A stretch of 64,000 nt of DNA, from contig JPHH03000010.1 in assembly GCA_000750105.3 (NCBI GenBank), forward strand, positions 682,001-746,000. The letters are read 5' to 3'. The stretch is from Tolypocladium sp. Sup5 PDA-1 (taxonomy: Eukaryota; Ascomycota; Sordariomycetes; Hypocreales; Ophiocordycipitaceae). The notes beneath the pieces were generated by a model, which worked only from the letters and a program-made list of their open reading frames with translations, was not told where the DNA came from and made no database searches. Positions 43,436-53,615 of the stretch are shown here, piece by piece (the first letter of the stretch is position 1; each line of letters starts with the position of its first letter). The position numbers and the translations under genes were made by a program.

Positions 43436-45454
43436 CTATACTAAAGTCAGCTCCCTCTTCCGTGACAGAGTCAAAATTTTGTCCAAGTCCAAATGGGCGT
43501 CGTCTGTAGGACCAGAGCCTTGACACAAGCCAATTCTTTCATACAAGTATTCGTGTTCATCAACACAGCGCAGCACGAGGCAGCATACGGAAACTCTTTT
43601 ATCCAATAGCCCTTTCTCTGGATCGCACGTGGATGAGGTGACCCGACCAAAAGACAAGCACCACACTTGCGACCCGGATGAAATGTAGCCTTGGCCAGGC
43701 TCATTTAGGTTGTAGTCCGGTTGAAACGTGGCGAGCTGGTCTTCAACTTTTAGGCCGAATATGTCTCTGTTCCCCTGGCTTCGCAGCGGTCTTGAGCCCC
43801 CCTGGATGCTTGCTGGTGCAGACTTCAGGCAATCGTACCAGGACTGTCCGTAGTGAATAGTAGCCGGAACCAATGGTCCAGAAATGGCAATCTTTGCCTC
43901 CTTTACTTCGCCCATATAAGCGTCGCCGAGGTACGTCAGATCGCTCCCGAGGAACTCGACGTTCTCGATGGAAGATTGCCAACAGTCCACATTTCCAGAT
44001 ACCGACGCCCACGACCAAGTTGGCATCTTGCCAGCAGGTCGAGCCCGTGGATGCTCCGTTAGGTACCAGAAGAAGCATTGCTCCAACTGCTCCTCCCAGA
44101 GACCACATAGATATCTCGTGGAAGCCTGGCTAGTGAATGACTGTGCGATGCCGGCCAGCGCCGGTAGCTTGTCCGAGGTGAAGCTGAAGTCGCGTTTTGA
44201 GTATTCCTTTATAATCTGGTTCCATTCTTTGGACACTACTGGCTGTTTGTAGCGACTGGCCAGAGGCGACACGGAGCTGTCTTGAGACGTATGCCAGCCG
44301 CATTCGCACTTCATCGTCTCGTTGCACTCCCACAGGAGCTCGTGTCGCGTAAAGTGCAGCATGCGACGAGACAGTAACTGTTCTTGATACACCCAACCTC
44401 TGGCGAGGAGAGGCCATTCCCGTTCCGGGTCCACAAAGTCGTCATTTGCGAACCAGTCCAACTCGATGTCTTGCCACGTAAAGTGCGGGGGCGTTCGGCG
44501 GAAGAAGACGGGCTCTCCATCACATTCAGTTATGTCAAAGGCTGAATATCCTTCTCCATTGCGGTCGCAAAAGAGGCTCTGTGCGCTGCTGGTGCACCAT
44601 GTCGCTGCAACAGTCAACTCAGCATGCGCGTAGATAGATGCCATGGTAGCGGCTTCTCGCCGCCAGTCGTCCTTGTCGTCCTGTATGATGCACATGCAAT
44701 CTATCCACACGTACAGGATCTGAAGCTGGCGCAAGACACGGATGGCATCTCTCATCATCTGGGGAAACTCGCCCAGGGGGATTCCATGCTGCTTGCGCTG
44801 TGCAAGATTGTTGTGTTCTAGGCGCACTCTCTGTGTCTCCTGGCTCCAGCGGTGACTAAGTGCTGCGTAATCCTTGCACGCAGTGTCGTTCTCGACGAGC
44901 CGGATTGTTCCCGGATCTTTGTCGCCGAGAAAGAGAAGCCTGGTAGGATGAAAGTTGGTTCCTTGCGTGGCATTGCATTGCTTGTGATTGTTGCGACAAG
45001 TAGCAAACCACTCTGCGACTTGGTCAAGGCCGTCGGTGTCTCCCGTGTTGCCAGCAATCCTGTCCCCGCTGCATATACAAGGATGGGCTGATGACATGCT
45101 CTTAGCAAACGAGCTCGTGGAAACGCAGAGCTCGAATTTCTGTCGAGCCTCCACAAGCTCAAGATACGGTCGAGCTCCCCCGCCCGAGAGTTGTCCTGGC
45201 CACCACCTTGCCGTGGTGAACTTGGCGTCACATCTTGTGAGGGCGACAATGATTTTCTTGCACCTTTCACAACCACGGTCGGCAGACTTGACAAGGCCCT
45301 CGTACAGGAACTCGTAGTAATCAGACGTGAGAAACACGGCGCCGCTGTCGCCGCCAATGTCAATCTTGAGTGGTTTACACGCAGGGTCCAACTCAAAAAG
45401 GCAGGCTCCGCAGCGTCGCCTTCGGCGTGCCAGCGATCGGATAGTCTTCAACAT
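43436..45454 (-). CDS. HET-domain protein (heterokaryon-incompatibility type)
   Basis: Protein with a HET domain (PF06985), the module found in fungal non-self recognition and programmed cell death genes. Single exon, ATG at 45454, 672 residues. The N-terminus has a CGACLFELD pair of cysteines and RGCERCKKII. The HET core is unmistakable: YAALSHRWSQ, then FPQMMRDAIRVLRQLQILYVWIDCMCIIQDD, DWRREAATMASIYAHAELTVAA, and RGWVYQEQLLSRRMLHFTRHELLWEC. After it lie LPALAGIAQSF, YLCGLWEEQL and MPTWSWASVSG, the usual HET tail. No partner domain (NACHT, ankyrin, WD40) is attached. The stop TAG at 43436 is followed in frame by a membrane-protein tail. Genes of this family are numerous, polymorphic and often sit in accessory regions, as here. 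Its specificity is unknown. Confidence 0.93.
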   Translation of the reverse strand: MLKTIRSLARRRRRCGACLFELDPACKPLKIDIGGDSGAVFLTSDYYEFLYEGLVKSADRGCERCKKIIVALTRCDAKFTTARWWPGQLSGGGARPYLELVEARQKFELCVSTSSFAKSMSSAHPCICSGDRIAGNTGDTDGLDQVAEWFATCRNNHKQCNATQGTNFHPTRLLFLGDKDPGTIRLVENDTACKDYAALSHRWSQETQRVRLEHNNLAQRKQHGIPLGEFPQMMRDAIRVLRQLQILYVWIDCMCIIQDDKDDWRREAATMASIYAHAELTVAATWCTSSAQSLFCDRNGEGYSAFDITECDGEPVFFRRTPPHFTWQDIELDWFANDDFVDPEREWPLLARGWVYQEQLLSRRMLHFTRHELLWECNETMKCECGWHTSQDSSVSPLASRYKQPVVSKEWNQIIKEYSKRDFSFTSDKLPALAGIAQSFTSQASTRYLCGLWEEQLEQCFFWYLTEHPRARPAGKMPTWSWASVSGNVDCWQSSIENVEFLGSDLTYLGDAYMGEVKEAKIAISGPLVPATIHYGQSWYDCLKSAPASIQGGSRPLRSQGNRDIFGLKVEDQLATFQPDYNLNEPGQGYISSGSQVWCLSFGRVTSSTCDPEKGLLDKRVSVCCLVLRCVDEHEYLYERIGLCQGSGPTDDAHLDLDKILTLSRKRELTLV

Positions 45455-46364
45455 TGGTGCTAGACTTGTCAGAACTTTCAGCGTGTGGTAGTTGGCCGGT
45501 TTTGGCGGTGTTTGAGGGTAACGGAAAACAAAACATGACAGAGGTCGGCAACATGCAGGCTCACCTTTTTGCTGGAGCCGTTTTACATAAGCGTGGGACC
45601 TGCTATTCCGTCAGCCAGCAGATAGAGAGCCACATAGAGGCTCCTCCAGGGATGGAGATTCGTATCGGCAAATAAAATATATCAGCAACTGTCATTGCCG
45701 TCCGGGCTTGAAATTGGCTTCAGGTCTGGGCTGTTTATCCTGAGCCTCCCGCCTTGTCCACGTTCCAAAAAGTTTTCGTGATATTGACGATCGGGGAGTC
45801 ATCGCGGAACGTATTTGACGTTGAAGTCGAATAAGGTTTAAAAGATACAGCAAGATACTAGAGGTATAGCTGGACATGGAAGTAGCACATATATCGGGAG
45901 TGAAAGATACAACGGTAAACAGCCCTGTCAACAGGAATCCCTCTCTGGGTCCATTCCTTCTCTTACTCGAACGCTACGTCAAAGATGATCGCTGGAATAG
46001 GTTCTTATCCCCAATGAGAAACAAGGCGTAGGAGTTCATGAAACGTTTGTATTGCTCTGGGTGTGTGGTTTCATGTCGACAGCGGTTAGAGTGAGAGTCG
46101 AGTTAGGAGTGTCGTTCAAGTGAGACCTTAAAAGCGACTGTCGGATGGTGAATTGCCGCATTTAGAAAGTGATGCTACGTAGTGACTGTAAATACACAAA
46201 CCTCATTGAAGCATTAAGTTCTAGGATTTGTTAGACAGTGCTGGAAGTGATCTTCATTACCATAAACACTAATTCTTCTAGTATCTGGAGACCAGTTCTA
46301 GTTCCTTCTCCAAACATCATCTCATCGACCATGTCTCAAAAGCACTTCGGTCTCAAACAAACTA
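45455..46364. other. Intergenic region
   Basis: Promoter of the HET gene and 3' flank of the Cys-rich nuclease-like gene. No gene or RNA supported. Confidence 0.5.
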
Positions 46365-49300
46365 TTACAAGACCAGCACCAGTGAAAGAAAAATAAATGG
46401 AATAATTCCGCAAGCTCCAACACATTTGACGCAATGCCCTGCAGCCGTTACTACCTGTATAGGGGTTGTACTGGTACTAGACGGCAACGCCCTATCGGTG
46501 CTGGCAGTCGTAACCGGTATAGGGATCTCACTGGCACTAGACGATAGTACCGTGCTGGCAGTCGTAGCCAGTGTAGATGTTTCACTGGCACTAGACGATA
46601 GTACTGTGCTGGTAGTCGTAACCGGTGTAGATGTTTCACTGATATCAGACAGTATCTCCGCGCTTGTCGTTGTAACCGACATATCGGTTCCACCGGCACC
46701 GGACGGTACCGCCGTGCTGCCAGTTGTACCTGTAACCGATGTAGAAGTTTCCACGGACCGTATCGCCGTGCTGACGATACTAACCGGCGTAGAGGTTTTA
46801 CTGGACCGTGTCGACGTGCTGACGACCGTTCCGGGTGTACAGGTTGCACTGCTATTGGACGGTAGCGGCATGCTGGTGATGTTGTATGCCACGGAGATAT
46901 TTGTATCCGTTGTGTAAGCCCAGAGTGATACGCCGATTGCCGAGTCATCCACCTGTAAAGACACTGTCTGGACCGAGGAACCAGGAACGAGGCCACCGGG
47001 CACTATGTTAAGGATAGTGCCGTCGCAGTCGGAAGCTACAACGCTCGTGAAGGTTCCGGATTCAACTCTCAGGTTGTAGGTATACCTATTCTCGGCCTCT
47101 TTTAGTACCCAAGATATAATCACATGCATTAACAGGGATGGAACTTACACTCCAGGATCAATATCCCCGAGATATAGCATCAAGCTGTTTTGTCCCGAGG
47201 CGGTGAAATCGGTGAAAAGGTCATCTTGACCCGTCAGTATACTCAAGCGGGCCGTCACCGTGGTTCCTTTCGCCGAGTACGTACCGTGTGTCGCGATTGC
47301 TCCGCCAACAGCATCTCTTTTGGGAATGCCGGCAGGGCCACAGTTTGTGACGGGGGACGTCGGTTCGCCCTTGGCACAATCCCAACCAGAAACTTCCACT
47401 ACGTAGTCATTACCGGCCCCGACTAACTTGGAAAGCTGGTTGAGTTTGCCTCCCTGAAAACTGTTCTGCCATCCCGGAATGCAAATTGCTGTCCCTGCAC
47501 CGCCTTGCTTCGAGGCGGCTAGCCATGAGGTCAGCAACAAGGCTAACCCAACACATTGGATGAGATGGAGGCGCAACTTACCAAAGGGGAACTCATCACA
47601 AGATAGATGGAACTGATCGTACTTATAGCCGCTGATCGGATTGGTCATGAGGTTGGCGTACGGGTTGCAGGGCTTGGAGGGATTTGCCGGGTCACATTCC
47701 ACGTTCTCGCCATCTACGCCTCGCCATCAGCTGAACCTGGAGCAAGGAATGAACGGAGGTAGGGTTGATGGCCGACTTACTGCAAAATCCCGGTGGGCAC
47801 ATGACCTTTCTATTCCCTTTCGCATCTTTGGGCTCATATGTGAGCTGCATGTCGTGGGAGACACAGCCACGAGCTTTTTTGATGCCTGTGGTGCTTGTCA
47901 GAAACGTTGAGGCGGAAGTCCTGTCTGAGTCATAACACTTTGGACTTTGAGAAGTGCAGTGACTCACCCTCGCACATGCTATTCATTAACTGTGAGTTTG
48001 TTAATACAGGCGGCCTCCTAACGCAATGAACCAACCTAGCTTACCTCTCTATTATCCACGCAGACAGTTTTGCCGCCAGCGTTAGGGATGGCGGTGGATC
48101 TCTCTTCATAAGGAACGGTGAACGTGGGAACAGTGGCTCGTCTGTTGACCGGGACAGAGCAGGCTGATTCCACGCTCGTACCGGCAGACGTGGCGGTGGA
48201 CGGGACCGAGGTCGTCTCCGTAGTCTTTGAGGCGGTCTCTGTGGGCTCTGAAGCCGTTTCGGTAGGCTTTGATGCGGTATTCGTAGGCTCTGAAGCTGTC
48301 TCAGTAGGCTTCGAGGCGGTCTTGGTAGGCTCTGAGGCGGTCTTGGTGGGCTCGGAAACCGACTCGCTGATGCTTCGGGTTGCTGAGATCACTTCTGTTT
48401 CCGACACAGTGGGTTCCGACACTGGTGTCTGGGATATGACTTCCGATCCCGTCACCGTTGCAGTACAGAACCCATTGCTACCACAAGTGGCAATGTCCTT
48501 GCAGCATTCCTCTCCGCAGCATGAATCTCCCTCGGGACAGGCCCCCCCTGAGCAACAAACCTCGGATTCGGGATTGTAGCAGCCACCAGAGAGATCGCAG
48601 CACTCGTAGCCTTTTTCACACGCCCAAATGTCAGCATCCTGCGTACAGCAGACCTCGGTTTCCGGATCATAACACTTGTCGGTCCCACACTGCTGCAGCC
48701 CCGATGGACAACAACCGCTCTCCACGCAAGTGTGCTCTTTGTCGCAGTACGTCGACGTATCAGAGCAGCACACCTCCGTTTCAGGATCATAACAGCCGTC
48801 TGTACCGCAAAGCTCCTGGCCGGCCGGGCAGCATCGGCCATCGGCAACGCACGTTTGACCTTCCTCGCAGTGTAAGCCCGTCGAGGCGCAGCACACCTCC
48901 GTCTTAGGATCGTAGCAGGCGTCCGTCCCGCATAGCTCTGTGCCTTCCGGACAGCATCTCCCTTCAGCAACACACACGTTCGGAAGAGTGCAGGTTGTGC
49001 CAAATTCAGTGCAGCAAGACTCGATCTCGGGATTGTAGCAGCCGGTGCCGCACATTTCCTCAGCGGCCGGGCAGCATCCATCTAGGACGCAGTTGGTGCC
49101 GTCTTCGCAGCATAGGCCGTCGGGGCATAAGTCTGTCACGGATCGTTAGCTTTGGCATACCTCTAGAAGTTGGCGCGGGCTGCCATCGTGACTAACAGAA
49201 GCCCGGTTCACACTCCAGCTGTCGGAGCCACAACCCTCCCGTCGAAAAAGAGCGCCGGGTATCCATGCCCGTCGCGAAGGAGAAAGTCGCATTGTTAACC

Positions 49301-49449
49301 GCCTGCTGTGCTGCCCGACCAACAGCCTGCGACGCGATCCCGGGATGCGTTGGCTGCCTTCCAGTGGACGCGAGACCGAAATTGTGGAAGAAGCCTTCCG
49401 CGGAGGGCAGGAGGAGCTCAAAGAGAGCCACCACAAACAGGGCCTTCAT
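46365..49449 (-). CDS. Secreted Cys-rich repeat / NucA-NucB DNase-like / GPI-type surface protein
   Basis: Multidomain cell-surface protein. Seven exons by my model: 49197-49449, 48045-49132, 47968-47989, 47781-47924, 47582-47713, 47151-47518 and 46365-47096. All junctions are GT-AG and in frame; the 22-bp third exon and 43-bp third intron are the weakest. Product 912 residues. Signal peptide MKALFVVALFELLLPSAEG. Residues about 85-310 hold tandem Cys-rich units of the type CCPxGxELCGTDxCYDPETEVCC. A linker with seven SEPTKTA-type heptads follows. Next is a NucA/NucB-like domain (VMCPPGFC, NPISGYKYDQFHLSCDEFPF at about 527-546, GGAGTAICIPGWQNSFQGGKLN). The DEFPF...GG pattern is this DNase family's core. 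A beta-rich domain, a Ser/Thr-rich stalk and a hydrophobic end (IIPFIFLSLVLVL) suggest GPI anchoring. Nuclease activity is inferred, not shown. Confidence 0.82.
46516..46640. repeat. 54-bp tandem repeats coding the Ser/Thr stalk
   Basis: Two nearly identical 54-bp units plus partial flanking copies. Each encodes an 18-residue SETSTPVTTTSTVLSSSA-like segment of the surface protein's stalk. Copy number is likely to vary between strains. Confidence 0.7.
48210..48356. repeat. Seven 21-bp units coding SEPTKTA-type heptads
   Basis: Seven in-frame 21-bp units (SEPTKTA, SKPTETA, SEPTNTA, SKTTETT and variants), forming an extended, probably O-glycosylated linker between the Cys-rich and nuclease-like parts. 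Confidence 0.85.
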
Positions 49450-50859
49450 GTTTCGATTGAGCTAGCTAATGCCACCAAATCTTTCTATTCTCGGCTTGAA
49501 GAGAGCTTGGCCCCATCGTTGGGCACCGCATCCTTATACACTTGTCGCGCATCTCATCTGACCACCACATCGTCCCTCTGAGGATTGCACTGTACAACGA
49601 AGTAGACACAGACGCTGATCGGACAATGGTTGCTCCTGCTGACGGTCCGCAAGGCACGATCAGAGTCAAGGACATGGGGGAAACGGCTCATAGATGCCGA
49701 TTAGATTGCGCAGTCGCGCAAAGATCGTGGGGTATTTTACATTAGCCTGTTTGTAGACAGAGAACTGATTCGCTTCGGCATATGGCTGGTCCGCCTTCTG
49801 GCCCATGTTGGGTTTCTCAGCCGCAGCCGCATTCCCGCCTCAACTTGTTTCCCGCGTAAGCAGATTACGCCGAGGTCGTGTGCCATCGTCAAATCGTACG
49901 TGCAATGGTCCCAATCAAGTATACTGACAACTAGCTGGTGTGTTGCGGACAGATACATGCCCCGAAGCAGAGAGCTCGGCAGAGAGAGACAGCTTGTTAG
50001 AGAGCGCCTTTTAAAAGGGCTGCTCGTGCGGCCCCTTTAATGACGAGACAATTCGTTCTTTTCGCTTTTCTTACATTACGAAGAGCTTTGTCTCCATCCT
50101 CCCAGCCCGAGTGACTTGCGTAGATGCGTTCAAGCCTTCCCGATTAGGCAGGATGCCATTGAATACACGTAGACTACTCCCGGTTCCGTTGGGCAGATGC
50201 TTTGTCTCGTTGCCTTGTGTTGTTGTGTGTGTTAGGGCGTACTCCATCTCCATCGTAACAAACAGGACATGTAGCAACTAATAAGGAGTATTAGTATTTG
50301 GACACACGCATATCTCTATTGCAGTCACCAGCTGGTCGAGCCTACTTTTCTACCCCATATTTCGGTATAAGCGTATGGTAGTCAGAAACATGACAACTCG
50401 CACGAAATTCCAAGATGCGCAAAATGCCACCTTTCTAAGGCGGCTTAGTTACTCACATTTCCAACGTCGTAGGGGCTCTATACGGGATTTGCCCGCGACC
50501 GATGGCTATACTCCCTCTGCCCCCTCCACCCCTCTGTTTCAACATCCGAAGTTCGACGTCCTGCAGCGTGACAGCATCGCCGCTTTTGTGGATGCCGGCT
50601 CAGGCGCGGCTCAGGCGGGGCCTGGAGGTCCGGTGTTGATTCCACCAAGCCGAGGCAGGATGGAAGGATGGGAAGCCGATGAGCATGAGCGAGGCTACTC
50701 TATCCCATGCTGGCATACACAACGAAGTACATCAGCCAAAGGACAGTACTTGTTATAAAAGAGTTCTGATAGACGGTATCATTTGCTCCAAGCTATGCCA
50801 GCTTTTACAACTCTGTGGTAACATAGTTACAAATCATAACATGTCGTTCCTAATCCGCC
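49450..50859. other. Intergenic region, 1.4 kb
   Basis: Promoter of the Cys-rich nuclease-like gene and 3' flank of the eqolisin gene. A plus-strand ATG frame at 50375-50758 (127 codons) has no signal, domain or protein-like conservation and is not called. Confidence 0.5.
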
Positions 50860-51600
50860 TTAGACGTACGAGCAGTCCACGCCGCTGGCGCCTGCGGTGC
50901 AGGAAGTATGGGGTGTACCGTCGACGGTGACTTCGACAATAGTGGCACCCTCGGGAGTCACAGAGCCTTGCGGGCCAGTGGCTTGGGCATCGATGATCTG
51001 GACTTCTCCGAAGTTGAGGAAAGGCACGCTGCTGCCGCCGTTGAGGAAGTCCTCCACAATCCACTCAGCGTCGGTTTGGCAAATAGCTGGGCTTTCGCCA
51101 CTGAAGGTTTGGGTGGCTGAGAGGCCGTTGCTCAAGTTCTCAATAGTAGAGTTGCCGCCTGTCGTCCCGTCTGCGTAAACCGTCATACGGAGTTGGTGGC
51201 CAGCCTGAACGCCCAGGTCGGTGGAGTAGTCATAGCTGGGTTCGGGATACCATTCATACCAAGTCTCGATCCTCCCGTCGCCCCAGAGGGTGAACCCAGT
51301 CTGCAAGATTGCGCTCTGGCACGAATACCCGTCAATGCCAACCCAGACGGCTGCTCCAGCATTGGGATCTTGTCCGCTGACCGAGGGGACGGTGGCGGTG
51401 CCGGTGACCACGGTCCAGCCTTGGCCCTCTTGGACAGCGCCACCCCAGGGTGAGTCGCCTTGCTGGCGATAAGAGAGAGACTTTCCGCCCTTGTGAGGGA
51501 GATTGGTGTAATGCGAAGACCTAACGCCTTCATGGCCGGGGGAAGAGGCCGAGAGAACGCTGGCGGCCCCGGTGACGAGAGCAAGCAGTGAGTACTTCAT
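50860..51600 (-). CDS. Eqolisin (peptidase family G1, scytalidopepsin/aspergillopepsin II-like)
   Basis: Secreted acid glutamic endopeptidase of family G1. Single exon, ATG at 51600, 246 residues. Signal peptide MKYSLLALVTGAASVLS, then a short propeptide, shorter than in many G1 precursors. The mature lectin-like beta-sandwich starts near SPWGGAVQEGQGWTVVTGT. The catalytic dyad is visible by family pattern: Gln100 in WVGIDGYSCQSAILQTG and Glu179 in TDAEWIVEDF. Other family marks are AWYEWYP-like TWYEWYPEPSYDY, TIENLSNGLSATQTFSG and LNFGEVQIIDA. Cysteines at 94, 174, 234 and 243 probably form disulfides. Expected to act outside the cell at low pH, matching a secreted hydrolase repertoire with GH30 and GH64. 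Confidence 0.94.
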   Translation of the reverse strand: MKYSLLALVTGAASVLSASSPGHEGVRSSHYTNLPHKGGKSLSYRQQGDSPWGGAVQEGQGWTVVTGTATVPSVSGQDPNAGAAVWVGIDGYSCQSAILQTGFTLWGDGRIETWYEWYPEPSYDYSTDLGVQAGHQLRMTVYADGTTGGNSTIENLSNGLSATQTFSGESPAICQTDAEWIVEDFLNGGSSVPFLNFGEVQIIDAQATGPQGSVTPEGATIVEVTVDGTPHTSCTAGASGVDCSYV

Positions 51601-53615
51601 TTCGACGAGACTTCCGTCAATAATAAGCAAAGATGCCAAGTTCGGAGACTGAGGATGTAGACTATGTTGGAGACTTGAGGGCCTGGAGAGGTACGACAGC
51701 CCTCATCTTCCTACGGACAATGCCTTGACTTGTATGCGAAAGTTGGGCATCGGCACTTTCCCCAGCCACATACTAAAAGTGTTTGAAGCTATACCCAATA
51801 ATGCAGGTCCCCATGCCGCATGACTATTGACTGCGGACTGCATCTGTAAGTTACGTTACTCGGGGGAAATGGATGGCTATTTCGGGGTCATCGCTCAGGT
51901 AGTCGCAAGATCAGCGATACGGGGCAGCAGGTGCAGTGCGGATTGCTTGATAAAGCGTCAGAGGCACAGTTCGCATTGCGACGAGCAATACAGATCCCGT
52001 CATGGGGACAGGGAGCGTTAACCAATCCATCTCTGCCGTTGGTTCCGTACTTGCTTCCTTACCTGCTTAAACAAGTATGATCCTCGTGAAAGCCGAGGGT
52101 AACAAATTAACAATATCAAACAGGGGTCATTGTCGGACCAACAACCACTACACTAATGTCAGCATCAGCCCGAATCTACGGATTAGAAAGACAATGAAAC
52201 CACCTATCCAGGTGCCTTTTCGGCCGGTTTCCGTAGCCAAGTGGCACCCTTTATGGCTAGGTTGCCGGAGTTGGGTTGTTGGAGCCAAGTACTCCATGCG
52301 GAGTAGTGGCTGACAACACAGGCATCCTCCTAGACTTAACCACCTTCCCCTTGAAGGTGACCACAAACTCTATGTAGAAATGGAAACTTCGCGTACGGAG
52401 TACTTCATGCACAATGTATTGGCTTTCATCGCATGGCATCATTGTCGCAATAGTTTTGATTCTGCCGGCCCAACGGCTCCAGGTGGCCGCCCTCGTGGTG
52501 CCAAGTGGCGGGTTCGTCCTGGAGCGCCTCTGTTTCGCTTCCTTGCCTGCTAGGAAAGAGAGGGCAAGCGAAAGGATTGATTCGGGACCGTTTATGGATC
52601 ATGCGAAACGGTGTAGGCTTTCTCTGCTAGCCGGGATTTTGGAGCGTCCATAGCCTCTCACAATCGCGGAGACAGGAACCCATTGCCGGCTCGATATATG
52701 CCATGACGACCGTAAGGCAGATATCTGCCGAAATAACGTTTCAAGAAGAAAAGGGTGTTATAATCTCCAAATTTGTCTACCTTAGGGACCTTTAGTTTAT
52801 GCCTGCAACCTGAGACGGCAGATCTTTGCCGAGGGGCTTCCTGTTAGGGAGCTAGGCCGTGATCCCCTTGCGGGAGGTCTTACAGTGCTAGTAGATCTGG
52901 TCAGGAGCGTCAATCCCAGGAAACTCATTCGGATCCGAGGTGAAACAAACGGCTTCATCCATCGGGAGATCACGGCAATCATCTGAATGGATCCCTCTGC
53001 CGGCCTTATTGAATAGGTATCGTTCCATAGTGCCCTCGTTTAGTAGCCTCTAGACCTTGCTCGTTAGATTTCGATGGCGGTAGGAACCGACTTCTTCCCA
53101 TTGATTTTGTTTTACTAGGAACCCAACATCGATACTCTCGTACTCGCTGTTGTCAATGGTCAGCGCTTGCTGTGTAGGTCTCTGTTCATCAACCAAGTGG
53201 GAGTCAGTTGTAACTAGCACGAGTGCAGAGTTTAGGCGCTCAGATGAGTTCTGCAGTGCGCTTTCATTGCGATGCCTTGTCGAGTTAGAAGCCAGATCTA
53301 GCCCTCGAGATGGTTGCGTCCATTAATCGGTGCTTGGATGCGACATATCTCTAGCAGCGCTATCCGGAAATAGCGACGTGATGTCGACGCCCTTCGGCAC
53401 TTCGCTGGTAAAAACACCTGGTTTTAAGAAGTGCCGATCATGGGTATATGCTGTGGAGTATTGATGGCCGCAGCTCTCATGAATGGCCTCCGCGATACCG
53501 GAAGTCAGAAAGGTAGGCTGAGACTCTCTATTTGTACCTTTTCTGCCTAGGCACACTCTTTTAGGCCCATTTCTTGCCAATGTTTTGGAGTGAGGACAAC
53601 TCCAACCACCTGCTA
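51601..53615. other. Gene-poor region, 2.0 kb
   Basis: Promoter of the eqolisin gene and 3' flank of the sugar transporter gene. 52810-52986 (+) is an open frame without ATG that has protein-like composition (RRQIFAEGLPVRELG, RSVNPRKLIRIRGETNG) and may be a gene relic. No intact gene. Confidence 0.5.

Noticed and set aside
50375..50758. 127-codon plus-strand ATG frame
   Set aside because: Composition is not protein-like, and no domain or promoter element is visible.
53323..53580. 85-codon minus-strand frame downstream of the sugar transporter
   Set aside because: Starts at a non-ATG codon, has no recognisable motif, and no splice sites link it to a neighbour.
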